Source of the DNA: a virus
IMG/VR virus record: IMGVR_UViG_3300042868_005641
Coordinates: 1-64,000 of that record
Reading direction: 5' to 3' (one strand)
Length of the DNA stretch: 64,000 bases
A model generated the notes under the pieces. That model ran no database searches and had not been told where the DNA came from. It saw only the letters and a list, made by a program, of their open reading frames with translations. Below, piece after piece: positions 52,088 to 60,723 of the stretch. Made by a program: the position numbers and the translations under genes. The first letter of the stretch is position 1. Each line of letters begins with the position of its first letter.

Positions 52088-52099
52088 AACTGCTATAAT
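52071..52099 (+). promoter_or_regulatory. Consensus sigma70 promoter
   Basis: TTGACA at 52071-52076, 17-base spacer, TATAAT at 52094-52099: a full consensus match, the best in the window. It precedes the long leader and the transporter operon. Confidence 0.92.
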
Positions 52100-52105
52100 T
52101 ACTAT

Positions 52106-52291
52106 GCATGGGCAAGGAGGTAGAGTAGCTCAATGGTGCTTGCGGGATAGATCTCTAACCCGGGCCTGCAGGCATCCGTGGCATGTGAGCGTAAGTCTTT
52201 AAGGTTGCGACTAAGACCTCGATTGAAAAATCAAAACCAGGCTGGTACCCTGGGAGTATGCCAAGAGGAATAATCTGGAAAGGATATGTAA
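52106..52291 (+). ncRNA. Structured leader RNA upstream of the transporter operon
   Basis: About 185 bases between a consensus promoter and ATG 52292 without a convincing ORF. It holds AAGGAGGT (52114-52121) followed by a five-codon frame MVLAG (52133-52150), a palindrome GCCTGCAGGC, GTCTT/AAGAC, a GATT-GAAA-AATC tetraloop hairpin, and CCAGG/CCTGG. Locally more G/C-rich than the flanks. Candidates: riboswitch, attenuator with leader peptide, or small RNA. It matches no class I can name; TAGCTCAATGGT recalls a tRNA D arm but no cloverleaf forms. Confidence 0.5.
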
Positions 52292-52627
52292 ATGTCTATT
52301 GAAGTTGGGATCTCTGCGTCGAGCATGTCCGAATCACTCAATTCGCTTAAAGTAACGCCCTTGCCCATGCACCGTATTTTTGTGGAGATTGGCAGTACCG
52401 AGATTTGGTACAAGATCATTGCCGAAGCCAATCGTGAATTTGGTATTCGCGGCTGGAGCGGACAATCGGGTACCAAACGTCGGCTAGATCGTCAGAATCA
52501 CATGTGGCCGTCTGCACTCAAAACCACCATACGTGTGTGGTTTGACGTGCCTGATGAAAAGTTTGCCACTTGGATTGCTATAAAGTATCCAGTAACTGTT
52601 CTAGCACCACCGGCAACCAAAATATGA
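52292..52627 (+). CDS. Small protein heading the transporter operon
   Basis: 111 aa. AAAGGA lies about ten bases before ATG 52292. IFVEIGSTEIWYKIIAEANREFGIRGW and IRVWFDVPDEKFATWIAIKYP suggest an alpha/beta fold. No known family. Overlaps potA as ATGA, so it is translationally coupled to the ABC genes. Confidence 0.6.
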   Translation: MSIEVGISASSMSESLNSLKVTPLPMHRIFVEIGSTEIWYKIIAEANREFGIRGWSGQSGTKRRLDRQNHMWPSALKTTIRVWFDVPDEKFATWIAIKYPVTVLAPPATKI

Positions 52628-53628
52628 AACTATATGAATCTTTTGTAAAATTTGACCACGTTAACAAAAGCTATGATGGCAAAACTCTGGTGGTACAAGA
52701 TCTATCTCTTGACGTTCGGCCAGGAGAATTTCTAACCTTGCTGGGCCCGTCAGGGTCGGGTAAAACCACTGCATTGATGATGCTGGCTGGATTTGAAAAT
52801 CCCACCGCCGGTGAGATATATCTCAATGGTAATCCTATTGTACACATTGCGCCCGAGCATCGGAATATTGGCATGGTGTTTCAGAACTATGCCTTGTTTC
52901 CGCACATGACTGTGGCTGAGAATATAAGATTTCCATTAAAGGTACGTGGTATAGTAGGCAACACCGCTAATGATAAAATTACTGCTATATTGAGCAAGGT
53001 AGGACTAACAGGGTTTGAGAATCGTCGGCCATCACAACTATCTGGTGGACAACAACAACGAGTGGCAGTGGCACGAGCATTGGTGTTTGATCCGCAATTG
53101 GTATTGATGGATGAACCATTGTCATCCCTGGACAAACAATTACGAGAACAATTGCAATATGAGATCAAAAATCTACATAGAGCAACAGGTATCACGTTTG
53201 TGTATGTGACACATGATCAAACTGAAGCAATGTACATGTCAGATCGCGTGGCAGTATTTCATCAAGGACGTATACAGCAAATTGGCACACCATCTCAATT
53301 GTATGAATCCCCGGCCAATATGTTTGTGGCACAGTTCATTGGCGAAAATAACATTATAAAATCTTTCAATAATCTACACAATGTTTGTGTTCGCCCTGAA
53401 CGAGTTCAACTCGACCCGGTTGATGCAGTTGATATACTAGTCAACGGCACTGTGCTCGATGTAACTTATCTAGGACGGTATATCCGCATACAGTTAGATT
53501 CATGTGGTCTTGACAATTTTACTGTGACCCTGGCAAATACTGGGCAACTTTTAAATTTGCAAGTTGGAAGAATAGTCAAACTAGGATGGAATTTTGCTGA
53601 TTGCCGCACATTCGCTCCAGCAGAATAA
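52624..53628 (+). CDS. potA: ABC importer ATPase, PotA-like
   Basis: 334 aa from ATG 52624. Walker A GPSGSGKT (41-48), Q-loop QNYALFPHMTVAENI, signature LSGGQQQR, Walker B VLMDEPLSSLD, H-loop THDQTEAM, then a short C-terminal TOBE-like domain. This is the spermidine/putrescine, Fe3+ or thiamine importer group. It energises import with the two permeases encoded next. Confidence 0.92.
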   Translation: MKLYESFVKFDHVNKSYDGKTLVVQDLSLDVRPGEFLTLLGPSGSGKTTALMMLAGFENPTAGEIYLNGNPIVHIAPEHRNIGMVFQNYALFPHMTVAENIRFPLKVRGIVGNTANDKITAILSKVGLTGFENRRPSQLSGGQQQRVAVARALVFDPQLVLMDEPLSSLDKQLREQLQYEIKNLHRATGITFVYVTHDQTEAMYMSDRVAVFHQGRIQQIGTPSQLYESPANMFVAQFIGENNIIKSFNNLHNVCVRPERVQLDPVDAVDILVNGTVLDVTYLGRYIRIQLDSCGLDNFTVTLANTGQLLNLQVGRIVKLGWNFADCRTFAPAE

Positions 53629-53632
53629 ATTT

Positions 53633-54820
53633 ATGAGTTTGACTCAACATACCCGTGCGTATGCACTAATTGCGCCATTGCTGCTTTTTGTTGTTGTGAG
53701 CTTTATCCTTCCGCTTGGAATGATACTGGTCAACAGCATTTATGATCCTGTGATACCCAATGGATTACCTCGTACTGTATCCGCACTTGAAACATGGGAT
53801 GGTGCCCCGACTCAAGTTCCTCCTGAGCATGTGTATGCTGCGTTGGCACAGGATCTCAAACAAGCAGTTGAACAACAAAAAATTGGTTCAATTGCCAATC
53901 GATTAAACATTGAAGAACCTGGGTTACGCACCATCCTTACTAGGACTGCAACACAACTCGATTATCAAATTACAGGCCCATGGGCACCTGCATTTGAAGC
54001 TGTTAATCCTGCATGGGCTCGCCCAGAAATTTGGGGTACAATAAGAAATCTTTCATCATCTACCCATTTGTTGTTTTTCTTGTCTGCATTGGATTTACAT
54101 CAATTGCCCGACGGGACTGTGGCAAGGAAACCTGAAGATCAACGTATCTATATCAAGATCTATCTACGCACCTTGGGAGTAGCAGCAACTGTAACTGCAA
54201 TATGTATGTTGTTGGGATTTCCACTGGCGTATATGTTAGCGCACCTTAAAGAAAAAACAGCTAACATACTATTAATTTTGGTGTTGCTACCATTGTGGAC
54301 GTCGCTATTGGTACGTACTACAATTTGGATGGTAATGCTGCAAAAAGAAGGAATAGTAAATTGGCTGTTACAACGTTTGGACATTATCTCTAGCCCAATG
54401 CAGTTGATATTTAATCAAAGTGGAGTTATAATTGCAATGACGTATATTTTATTGCCTTTTATGATTTTACCTATGTATTCAGCGATGCGGCAGATTCCTG
54501 CACAGTATGTGAATGCAGCACGATCATTAGGAGCCAGTTCAGCAACTGCGTTTTTTCGTGTGTACTTGCCACAATGCATGACTGGTGTTGGTGCCGGTAT
54601 GCTATTGGTATTTGTTCTTTCTTTAGGATACTATATAACACCTGATCTGATAGGCGGGTCCACAGAACAAATGATCAGTTATTTTATAGCAGACAACATA
54701 GGCCGGTCCCTAAATTGGGGGCTAGCATCAGCCCTGTCTGTTATTTTACTTGCTGCTGTGTTACCGTTGTATGTGGTATATGATCGTGTGATTAGTAACA
54801 ATAGATTTAAAATTCAATAA
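53633..54820 (+). CDS. potB: ABC importer permease, PotB-like
   Basis: 395 aa from ATG 53633. Membrane segment at residues 10-35, then a large non-membrane insert (about 36-170), then the five-helix permease core with the EAA loop NAARSLGASSATAFFRVYLPQ. Longer than E. coli PotB (275 aa) because of the insert, a form also seen in bacterial PotB relatives. Inner membrane. Confidence 0.85.
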   Translation: MSLTQHTRAYALIAPLLLFVVVSFILPLGMILVNSIYDPVIPNGLPRTVSALETWDGAPTQVPPEHVYAALAQDLKQAVEQQKIGSIANRLNIEEPGLRTILTRTATQLDYQITGPWAPAFEAVNPAWARPEIWGTIRNLSSSTHLLFFLSALDLHQLPDGTVARKPEDQRIYIKIYLRTLGVAATVTAICMLLGFPLAYMLAHLKEKTANILLILVLLPLWTSLLVRTTIWMVMLQKEGIVNWLLQRLDIISSPMQLIFNQSGVIIAMTYILLPFMILPMYSAMRQIPAQYVNAARSLGASSATAFFRVYLPQCMTGVGAGMLLVFVLSLGYYITPDLIGGSTEQMISYFIADNIGRSLNWGLASALSVILLAAVLPLYVVYDRVISNNRFKIQ

Positions 54821-54828
54821 ACTATATC

Positions 54829-55644
54829 ATGCAAATTGTTGGAAAAATTTTACTTTATTTGATTGCTGCTGCGGTGTTGTTATTCTTGATTGCACCAATC
54901 CTACTAGTAATGCCATTGGCATTTACTCAATCGTCATATTTCCAGTTTCCAATTGAAGCATACAGTCTACGCTGGTTTGAAGAATTATTTAGTAGTCCAA
55001 TTTGGTTACATGCCATATACAACAGCATTGTGATTGCATTGATGTCTACATTACTAGCAGTATCTTTGGGCACATTGGCTGCAATGGGACTAAATCATAA
55101 TGACTTGCCGGGCAAACGTTTTGTCATGGCAGTTTTAATCTCACCAATGATTGTGCCAGTTGTGGTGCTGGCAGTTGGATCTTACTTTTTTTATTCTAAA
55201 TTGGGCATTGCTAACAATTTATTGAGTATTGTGTTGATTCATGCAGTGTTAGGCATGCCATTTGTGGTGATCACCGTAACTGCTGCACTGGCTGGATTTG
55301 ACATGAAACAAGTGTGGGCTGCACGTGGGTTAGGGGCATCTGCCTGGCAGGCTTTTTGTTATGTAATGTTTCCGGCAATTTGGCCAGGTGTGGTATCTGG
55401 TGCTCTATTTGCATTTGTTATGTCCTTTGACGAAGTAATTGCAGTATTGTTTTTGGGCGGGCCTGAGCAAACTACATTACCAAGACAGATGTGGGAAGGA
55501 CTTCGTGAGCAACTGTCGCCGACTATTCTTTCAGCTGCGTTCGTGATAATTTCTATAACCACAATTATATTGCTGCTAGAAACACTACGCCATCACAGAA
55601 CTGTAAAGTACACAGTCACTGTGCCATTATTACCTGGTAAATAA
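54829..55644 (+). CDS. potC: ABC importer permease, PotC-like
   Basis: 271 aa, six predicted helices. EAA loop AARGLGASAWQAFCYVMFP and YSLRWFEELF before helix 2 are typical of PotC. Pairs with the PotB-like permease. No PotD-like periplasmic binding protein follows; the next gene is a phage membrane protein. Confidence 0.88.
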   Translation: MQIVGKILLYLIAAAVLLFLIAPILLVMPLAFTQSSYFQFPIEAYSLRWFEELFSSPIWLHAIYNSIVIALMSTLLAVSLGTLAAMGLNHNDLPGKRFVMAVLISPMIVPVVVLAVGSYFFYSKLGIANNLLSIVLIHAVLGMPFVVITVTAALAGFDMKQVWAARGLGASAWQAFCYVMFPAIWPGVVSGALFAFVMSFDEVIAVLFLGGPEQTTLPRQMWEGLREQLSPTILSAAFVIISITTIILLLETLRHHRTVKYTVTVPLLPGK

Positions 55645-55648
55645 TCTT

Positions 55649-57205
55649 ATGTTTCTTAGTCTCATTACTTTAGCTGTGGCATTGAGCCTTAGCGTTATTG
55701 CTGCATATTACAGCATTGCTGGCCTGGCTGCTATATTTGCAGCGGCTGTGGTACCCATCATGATCATGGGATCTGTGCTGGAATTGGCCAAAGTTGTGGT
55801 CACATTGTGGCTGCATGAATACTGGTCACGCTGCCGCTGGTTGATGAAATTATATCTAGTACCGGCTGTGGGCATGTTGATGTTGATAACGTCAATGGGT
55901 ATCTTTGGATTCCTATCAAAAGCACACAGCGATCAAAGTCTAGTATCAGGTGACGTGATAGCAAAGATTGCTGTGTATGATGAAAAAATCAAGACTGAAA
56001 AGGAAAACATAGATGTTAGCCGTAAATCCCTTAAACAAATGGATGAAGCTGTGGACCAAGTTATGGGTCGTAGCTCAGACGAAAAAGGTGCAGACAAAGC
56101 TGTGGCTGTGCGCCGTGGCCAACAAAAGGAGCGTCAGCGCCTGCTTGCGGAAATTTCTGAAAGCCAAACACGCATTTCAGCACTTAACGAACAACGTGCC
56201 CCAATTGCCGCCGAAGTTCGCAAGGTTGAAGCAGAAGTAGGCCCAATCAAGTACATTGCAGCATTAATCTATGGAGACAATCCGGAGATTAATGTGTTAG
56301 AACGTTCTGTACGTTGGGTGATTATACTGCTGGTATGTGTGTTTGATCCACTGGCCATCATGATGCTGCTGTCTGCAACCGAAAGTCTCAAGTGGGCTCG
56401 TAAACCGCCAATGAAGGAAATATCCGAAGATGGGCACAAGACACCATGGTCTGAACCTGTAGTAGAAGAATATGTTAAATGGCCTGGGGGGTGTGGGCCT
56501 ACTGAAACAGTAGCAGAAAAAGAATTTGATATCAATGATCATCCGTACTTGTTTACACCGCCAGGGAATCGTACTCCGCCAGGCGTAGAACCTGCCCCAA
56601 TACAAGTATATCGGCCCAGCGATCCAGAACTTGATCCTTGCTATAAATGTGGTACACCATTGATGAATGCTCCGGGCATTGGTCCTTTTTGTCCAAATCG
56701 AGAATGTGATGTATCCGATGGACCATTCTTGCATGAACAGGAACCTATCAAAATCAAATATATTTCACCAACTGCTCATCTCGAAGATGAGCATGACGAA
56801 GATGAAAGTGTTGAGATCAAAAATGCCAAATCACAATGGAAAGCTGACAATCCTGGTGATACATTAAAACGCCATAGACGTTTGCTGGAAGTGGGAGTGA
56901 TAGATCAACTGCCGTGGATAACGTATCTGGACAAAGCGCCCGAATCAGGGTTTGGCAACGTGCTTCCTGAACACGGAAACAAGGGCGACACATTTATGTC
57001 CACCATTGGCATTCCACATCGACTGTACAAACACAATGGATTTGAATGGATCAGAATTGACAATACTCAACAAGATAACTATACTTACGACACAGCTTAT
57101 ATTGATCACTTGATCAGTCAAATTGATCAAGGATTGTATGATCCTGATCAACTGAGTGACAGCGAACGTGAACAGATTGAACAACGTATAACACAACCCA
57201 AATGA
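55649..57205 (+). CDS. Large phage membrane protein with coiled coil and zinc motif
   Basis: 518 aa. Two or three N-terminal helices (about 1-75) with [21 protein letters not shown], a pattern I recognise from T4-like cyanophages; a coiled coil (110-200); another helix near 225-245; then a soluble region with CYKCG...CPNREC, a zinc knuckle. Late C-terminal part is acidic. Function unknown; envelope location. Confidence 0.65.
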   Translation: MFLSLITLAVALSLSVIAAYYSIAGLAAIFAAAVVPIMIMGSVLELAKVVVTLWLHEYWSRCRWLMKLYLVPAVGMLMLITSMGIFGFLSKAHSDQSLVSGDVIAKIAVYDEKIKTEKENIDVSRKSLKQMDEAVDQVMGRSSDEKGADKAVAVRRGQQKERQRLLAEISESQTRISALNEQRAPIAAEVRKVEAEVGPIKYIAALIYGDNPEINVLERSVRWVIILLVCVFDPLAIMMLLSATESLKWARKPPMKEISEDGHKTPWSEPVVEEYVKWPGGCGPTETVAEKEFDINDHPYLFTPPGNRTPPGVEPAPIQVYRPSDPELDPCYKCGTPLMNAPGIGPFCPNRECDVSDGPFLHEQEPIKIKYISPTAHLEDEHDEDESVEIKNAKSQWKADNPGDTLKRHRRLLEVGVIDQLPWITYLDKAPESGFGNVLPEHGNKGDTFMSTIGIPHRLYKHNGFEWIRIDNTQQDNYTYDTAYIDHLISQIDQGLYDPDQLSDSEREQIEQRITQPK

Positions 57206-58404
57206 CCAAAGAAACATATACATCTTGCAGCTTCTGCGGCAAAAACAAAGACTCGGTAAAAAAATTAATTGTTGGAGAATACGCAGGTATCTGCAACGAG
57301 TGTGTGGATTTTTGCCAAGACTTACTCAAAGACGAGGCAGTGCCCTTGGCACCGCCTCCACCATCAGACAAGATGGATCCTGTTGCATTAAAGAATTATC
57401 TGGATCAATATGTGATCGGCCAACACGCTGCTAAAATCATGCTGGCAGTAGCCATTGTGAATCATTACAAACGCATCAGCAAGACCACAACAGAGCCTGA
57501 ACTAGACAAAGCCAACATCCTGATGTTAGGACCCACCGGCTCGGGCAAGACCTTATTGGCCAAGAGTGTAGCACGATATCTTGATGTACCGTTCGCTATT
57601 GCAGATGCCACAAGCATTACAGAAGCAGGTTATGTAGGTGACGATGTGGAGAGCTTGATCAGCAGACTGTATGCAGCATCGGGCAATGACGTGGCCAAAA
57701 CACAGCAAGGTATTGTGTTTGTGGACGAGATTGACAAGATTTCACGCAAAGGTGAAAGTACCAGCATCACACGGGACGTATCGGGTGAAGGTGTACAGCA
57801 AGCCTTGTTAAAAATGGTAGAAGGTACCATCTGCCGTGTGAGTGCCGGAGGCGGCCGCAAGCATCCCGGCGGTGAGATGATTGAGATTGATACCAAGAAT
57901 ATTTTGTTCATTGCAGGCGGTGCATTTGTAGGACTAGACAGCATTGTAAAGAATCGTGTGCAAGGCACAAGTATTGGGTTTAATGCGCGAGTAGAAGCCA
58001 ACATGGATACAGATCTGGACATGACCACCCCGGACGATCTAGTGAAGTTTGGAATGATTCCAGAGTTTGTTGGGCGTTTTCCAAATTGGGTTAGTCTCAA
58101 AGAACTCTCAAAAGCAGACTTGATCCGCATCCTTACTGAAGTCAAGAACAACTACATTGAGCAGTATCATTGGTTGTTTAAAGAAGATGGCGTGGAGTTG
58201 ACCTTTACAGAACCTGCACTGGACCTCATTGCTGAACACACCCTGGCCAACAAAACCGGTGCTCGTGGACTGCATTCTGAACTGGAACGCACCTTGATTC
58301 CGCACATGTTTAATCTACGTCGCTACGCAAGCACAGGTATCAAGTGTGTGGAAATTGATCCTGCACAAGTGAACAAACCAACTGCATTAACTGGTACAGA
58401 CTGA
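57202..58404 (+). CDS. clpX: ClpX unfoldase
   Basis: 400 aa, nearly full-length (E. coli 424). N-terminal zinc domain C9-C12/C31-C34, Walker A GPTGSGKT (110-117), GYVG pore loop (143-146), Walker B FVDEID (173-178), RKH loop (219-221) and the IGF loop (258-260) that docks on ClpP. All functional loops are intact, so it should work with host ClpP; no clpP in the window. ATGA overlap with the membrane-protein gene. Confidence 0.95.
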   Translation: MTKETYTSCSFCGKNKDSVKKLIVGEYAGICNECVDFCQDLLKDEAVPLAPPPPSDKMDPVALKNYLDQYVIGQHAAKIMLAVAIVNHYKRISKTTTEPELDKANILMLGPTGSGKTLLAKSVARYLDVPFAIADATSITEAGYVGDDVESLISRLYAASGNDVAKTQQGIVFVDEIDKISRKGESTSITRDVSGEGVQQALLKMVEGTICRVSAGGGRKHPGGEMIEIDTKNILFIAGGAFVGLDSIVKNRVQGTSIGFNARVEANMDTDLDMTTPDDLVKFGMIPEFVGRFPNWVSLKELSKADLIRILTEVKNNYIEQYHWLFKEDGVELTFTEPALDLIAEHTLANKTGARGLHSELERTLIPHMFNLRRYASTGIKCVEIDPAQVNKPTALTGTD

Positions 58405-58408
58405 TGCC

Positions 58409-58645
58409 ATGTATATCGCATTTGATCTTGTAAATCAGCAGCACTGGAATGATATTCAGGATGCATTAGATGAGTGGCAAGAAAAATACGATATACCTTT
58501 CCAAACCAAAACAGTAAAACTGGTCACACGAGTGGTGTTTGCGTCCGACGAACTTTATAGTTTTTTTGCTCTAAGCTGGAATCCACCATATGCATATCTT
58601 AAAACATATCGAATAATTGAGCCAATGAAACTTGACCACTTGTGA
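58409..58645 (+). CDS. Small phage protein after clpX
   Basis: 78 aa. MYIAFDLVNQQHWNDIQDALDEW then a beta-rich half. Similar short proteins follow late genes in marine phages. Function unknown. Its 3' end holds the -35 box of the next promoter. Confidence 0.5.
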   Translation: MYIAFDLVNQQHWNDIQDALDEWQEKYDIPFQTKTVKLVTRVVFASDELYSFFALSWNPPYAYLKTYRIIEPMKLDHL

Positions 58646-58662
58646 AATTTGCTGTATAAATA
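58632..58662 (+). promoter_or_regulatory. Dual sigma70/late promoter of hsp20
   Basis: TTGACC at 58632-58637, 17-base spacer, TATAAA at 58655-58660, which is also the start of a perfect late box TATAAATA (58655-58662). Either host or late sigma could start here. A hairpin GTAGA...TCTAC (58668-58691) follows in the leader, and AAAGGAG lies before ATG 58730. Confidence 0.65.
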
Positions 58663-58729
58663 CACTTGTAGATGCCCATGGTGGGGTCTACATTATTCAG
58701 TCATACTTGCTTATTAAAGGAGAAACAAC

Positions 58730-59176
58730 ATGACAAAAACTCTACACCTACGTAGTTTCGATATCCCCGCTTTCAACAAATTTGGAATTGGTTTTGACAA
58801 TGTGTTTGACGATCTAATGCGGGTCACACAAACTCAAAGTTCAACCAACTATCCTCCACACAATGTGATCAAGACCGGTGACGACACAGTCACCATCGAA
58901 GTCGCTGTGGCAGGTTTTTCCGAAGGCGAAATTGATATCAGCCTGAACAAACGATTGCTTACTGTAACAGGTAACAAAAAGCGCGATGACGATGCTGACC
59001 ATGAATATCTACATCGTGGCATTTCCAGCCGTGACTTCAAGCAGACATTTCCGCTTGCTGAGCACGTGGAAGTGAATGGTGCAGCTATCAAGGATGGCAT
59101 CTTGACTGTGTACTTGGAACGTAAAGTTCCTGAATCAGCCAAGCCGAAGAGTATTGCAATCACATACACTTCGTAG
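58730..59176 (+). CDS. Small heat-shock protein Hsp20
   Basis: 148 aa. Alpha-crystallin core from NVIKTGDDTVTIEVAVAGF to GILTVYLERKVPE with the conserved A-x-x-x-G-x-L near the C-terminus (AAIKDGILTVYL). Holds unfolding proteins in solution. T4-like cyanophages carry hsp20 and it is thought to help virion assembly. Confidence 0.93.
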   Translation: MTKTLHLRSFDIPAFNKFGIGFDNVFDDLMRVTQTQSSTNYPPHNVIKTGDDTVTIEVAVAGFSEGEIDISLNKRLLTVTGNKKRDDDADHEYLHRGISSRDFKQTFPLAEHVEVNGAAIKDGILTVYLERKVPESAKPKSIAITYTS

Positions 59177-59192
59177 TATAATTGTGTAAATA
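59154..59192 (+). promoter_or_regulatory. Sigma70 plus late box upstream of clpS
   Basis: TTGCAA at 59154-59159, 17-base spacer, TATAAT at 59177-59182, then a late core TAAATA at 59187-59192. AGTGGCAGG/CCTGCCACT (59194-59202, 59209-59217) forms a perfect 9-bp leader hairpin. Confidence 0.6.
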
Positions 59193-59231
59193 CAGTGGCA
59201 GGAATCACCCTGCCACTCCAAGAGGAACCAT

Positions 59232-59540
59232 ATGTCAAACGCAGAAGCAGCAACTATTACCAAAACTAAAAAAGCCATCAAAGAGCCGCCTCTTTATCGT
59301 GTGATCTACATCAATGATAACACTACCACAATGGAATTTGTAGTAGAAAGTCTAGTAGAGTTCTTTGACTATACCATTGACACAGCTACACAGTTGACAG
59401 TGAGCATACATGAACATGGCCAGGCTATAGTGGCAGTATTGCCGTTTGAAATTGCCGAGCAAAAAGGTTATGAAGTTAAAGAAAGCGCACGTGAGCAGGA
59501 CTTTCCTTTGCAAATCAAGCTAGAGCCGGATTCCAAATAA
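59232..59540 (+). CDS. clpS: ClpS N-degron adaptor
   Basis: 102 aa. PPLYRVIYINDNTTTMEFVVESL through AREQDFPLQIKLEP follows ClpS end to end. N28-D29, M34 and H60 correspond to the N-end-rule pocket of E. coli ClpS (N34, D35, M40, H66); D36 is replaced by N30. ClpS delivers N-degron substrates to ClpA and blocks SsrA substrates. AGAGGA precedes the ATG. Confidence 0.92.
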   Translation: MSNAEAATITKTKKAIKEPPLYRVIYINDNTTTMEFVVESLVEFFDYTIDTATQLTVSIHEHGQAIVAVLPFEIAEQKGYEVKESAREQDFPLQIKLEPDSK

Positions 59541-59541
59541 A

Positions 59542-60345
59542 TCAAGTTTTTACTTCAATACGTTTAGGATAGTAAGCATCTTGTCGATATGGTGTATCAC
59601 CACGCCCACGACAGTTGTTTACAAATCTTATTCCTTCTACAGTTTTGTCCACATTGCCATGATAGTGGCCAAAACACCAGGTACTGATCTTGCGTTCAGT
59701 GTCATTGGTATGCACTAGATGCATGAGTCTATTGCCCATGTGATTAAACTGTACAGTATTTTCTAGTTCTATATCATGACGAATCAATTGCGCACTGGGT
59801 ACAGTGTGTGTGACAATCACAATCTTTTTCACGTCATTGTGTGTTTGTAAACGTTGCACACTGTTGACCAAATACGCAACATCACGCCTGCTCATGTCAC
59901 TGATTTCTTCAGGATTGATCACATGTCCGGGCATCTTTTTAGCATACCAATCAGTTATGTATTGTTTACAATCGTCTCTGTTGATATTTTCATCTAGATC
60001 ATATCCCCACCATCCATTGGTTCCTAATATAGCTACACCATCAATCACACACACATTGTCTTGAAGATAGGTAACTCGATTTAACCGATTGATACTGCGG
60101 GCTAGTTCTTGATAGCTTTCGCCTATTCTGTGATAGTTGTAAGTGTGCTCATCATTGCCATCTATGTAAAACACAGCCGCATAACAGTTGGCTAGATGCT
60201 TCAAACAGTTTCTCACTATTCTAGGATCTGAGCTTATGTCTCCAGCTACCACACATACCGGGCTAGTAGGTTGGCCAGTCCAGTCAAATTCCCCAGGCCA
60301 CGTCTCCAGATGTAGATCTGAAATTAAGTCGAATGTCATGCTCAT
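59542..60345 (-). CDS. Metallophosphoesterase
   Basis: 267 aa. Calcineurin-like motifs in order: DLISDLHLE, VVAGDISSD, YIDGNDEH, IVTHTVPS and CFGHYHGN. GND in place of GNH at motif III is a variant. Could act on cyclic nucleotides, nucleic acid ends or protein phosphate. Minus strand, divergent by 24 bases from the next gene. Ends two bases after clpS converges on it. Confidence 0.85.
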   Translation of the reverse strand: MSMTFDLISDLHLETWPGEFDWTGQPTSPVCVVAGDISSDPRIVRNCLKHLANCYAAVFYIDGNDEHTYNYHRIGESYQELARSINRLNRVTYLQDNVCVIDGVAILGTNGWWGYDLDENINRDDCKQYITDWYAKKMPGHVINPEEISDMSRRDVAYLVNSVQRLQTHNDVKKIVIVTHTVPSAQLIRHDIELENTVQFNHMGNRLMHLVHTNDTERKISTWCFGHYHGNVDKTVEGIRFVNNCRGRGDTPYRQDAYYPKRIEVKT

Positions 60346-60369
60346 GATACATATTTAAAAGGATTACAC

Positions 60370-60723
60370 ATGAACATAATATTTGGAGACTCGGCTGCAC
60401 AACAAGCTCAAGAAAAATACATAGTATTAGAACTAGACACATTTCAAGTGGATCAACAACTGACCACTACCTATGCACTGGTTGAACAAGTGACATTGAT
60501 GGAAATGCTTAGTTTGGATCAATTTAAAGAATTACATAGCAATCTACTGAAAGAATACCGCAAACGCAATTGGAAATATTGCGAAAATGCTATGGAGCAT
60601 TTGATTGGCAAATGGAACGGTGAACTTGATACTTTTTACACAGTGTTAACAGAACGTATTCAAGAACTAAAAACGCAATCACTGCCCGATGACTGGACTG
60701 GAGTTATTTTGCGATCTGCTTAG
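60370..60723 (+). CDS. Conserved T4-like phage protein
   Basis: 117 aa. IIFGDSAAQQAQEKYIVLELDTF, then a helical FKELHSNLLKEYRKRNWKYCENAMEHLIG; I recognise this from T4-like cyanophages, function unassigned. AAAAGGA six bases before the ATG. Tail-to-tail overlap of 45 bases with the next minus gene. Confidence 0.65.
   Translation: MNIIFGDSAAQQAQEKYIVLELDTFQVDQQLTTTYALVEQVTLMEMLSLDQFKELHSNLLKEYRKRNWKYCENAMEHLIGKWNGELDTFYTVLTERIQELKTQSLPDDWTGVILRSA

Noticed and set aside
52100-52200. tRNA gene suggested by GTAGCTCAATGGT
   Set aside because: The D-arm-like stretch has no matching GAGC, no 7-base anticodon loop, no TTC-type T arm and no pairing 3' acceptor. I keep it only as a structured leader.
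43822-55644. Host chromosomal segment joined to phage DNA (chimera)
   Set aside because: Porin and ABC genes are interleaved with phage ligase and small phage genes, use the same promoter type and overlap a phage-style ORF. Coverage data would be needed to exclude it fully.
57630-58151. 173-codon antisense ORF within clpX
   Set aside because: clpX motifs are intact across the region; the minus frame is low-complexity Ser/Pro/Thr with no RBS.
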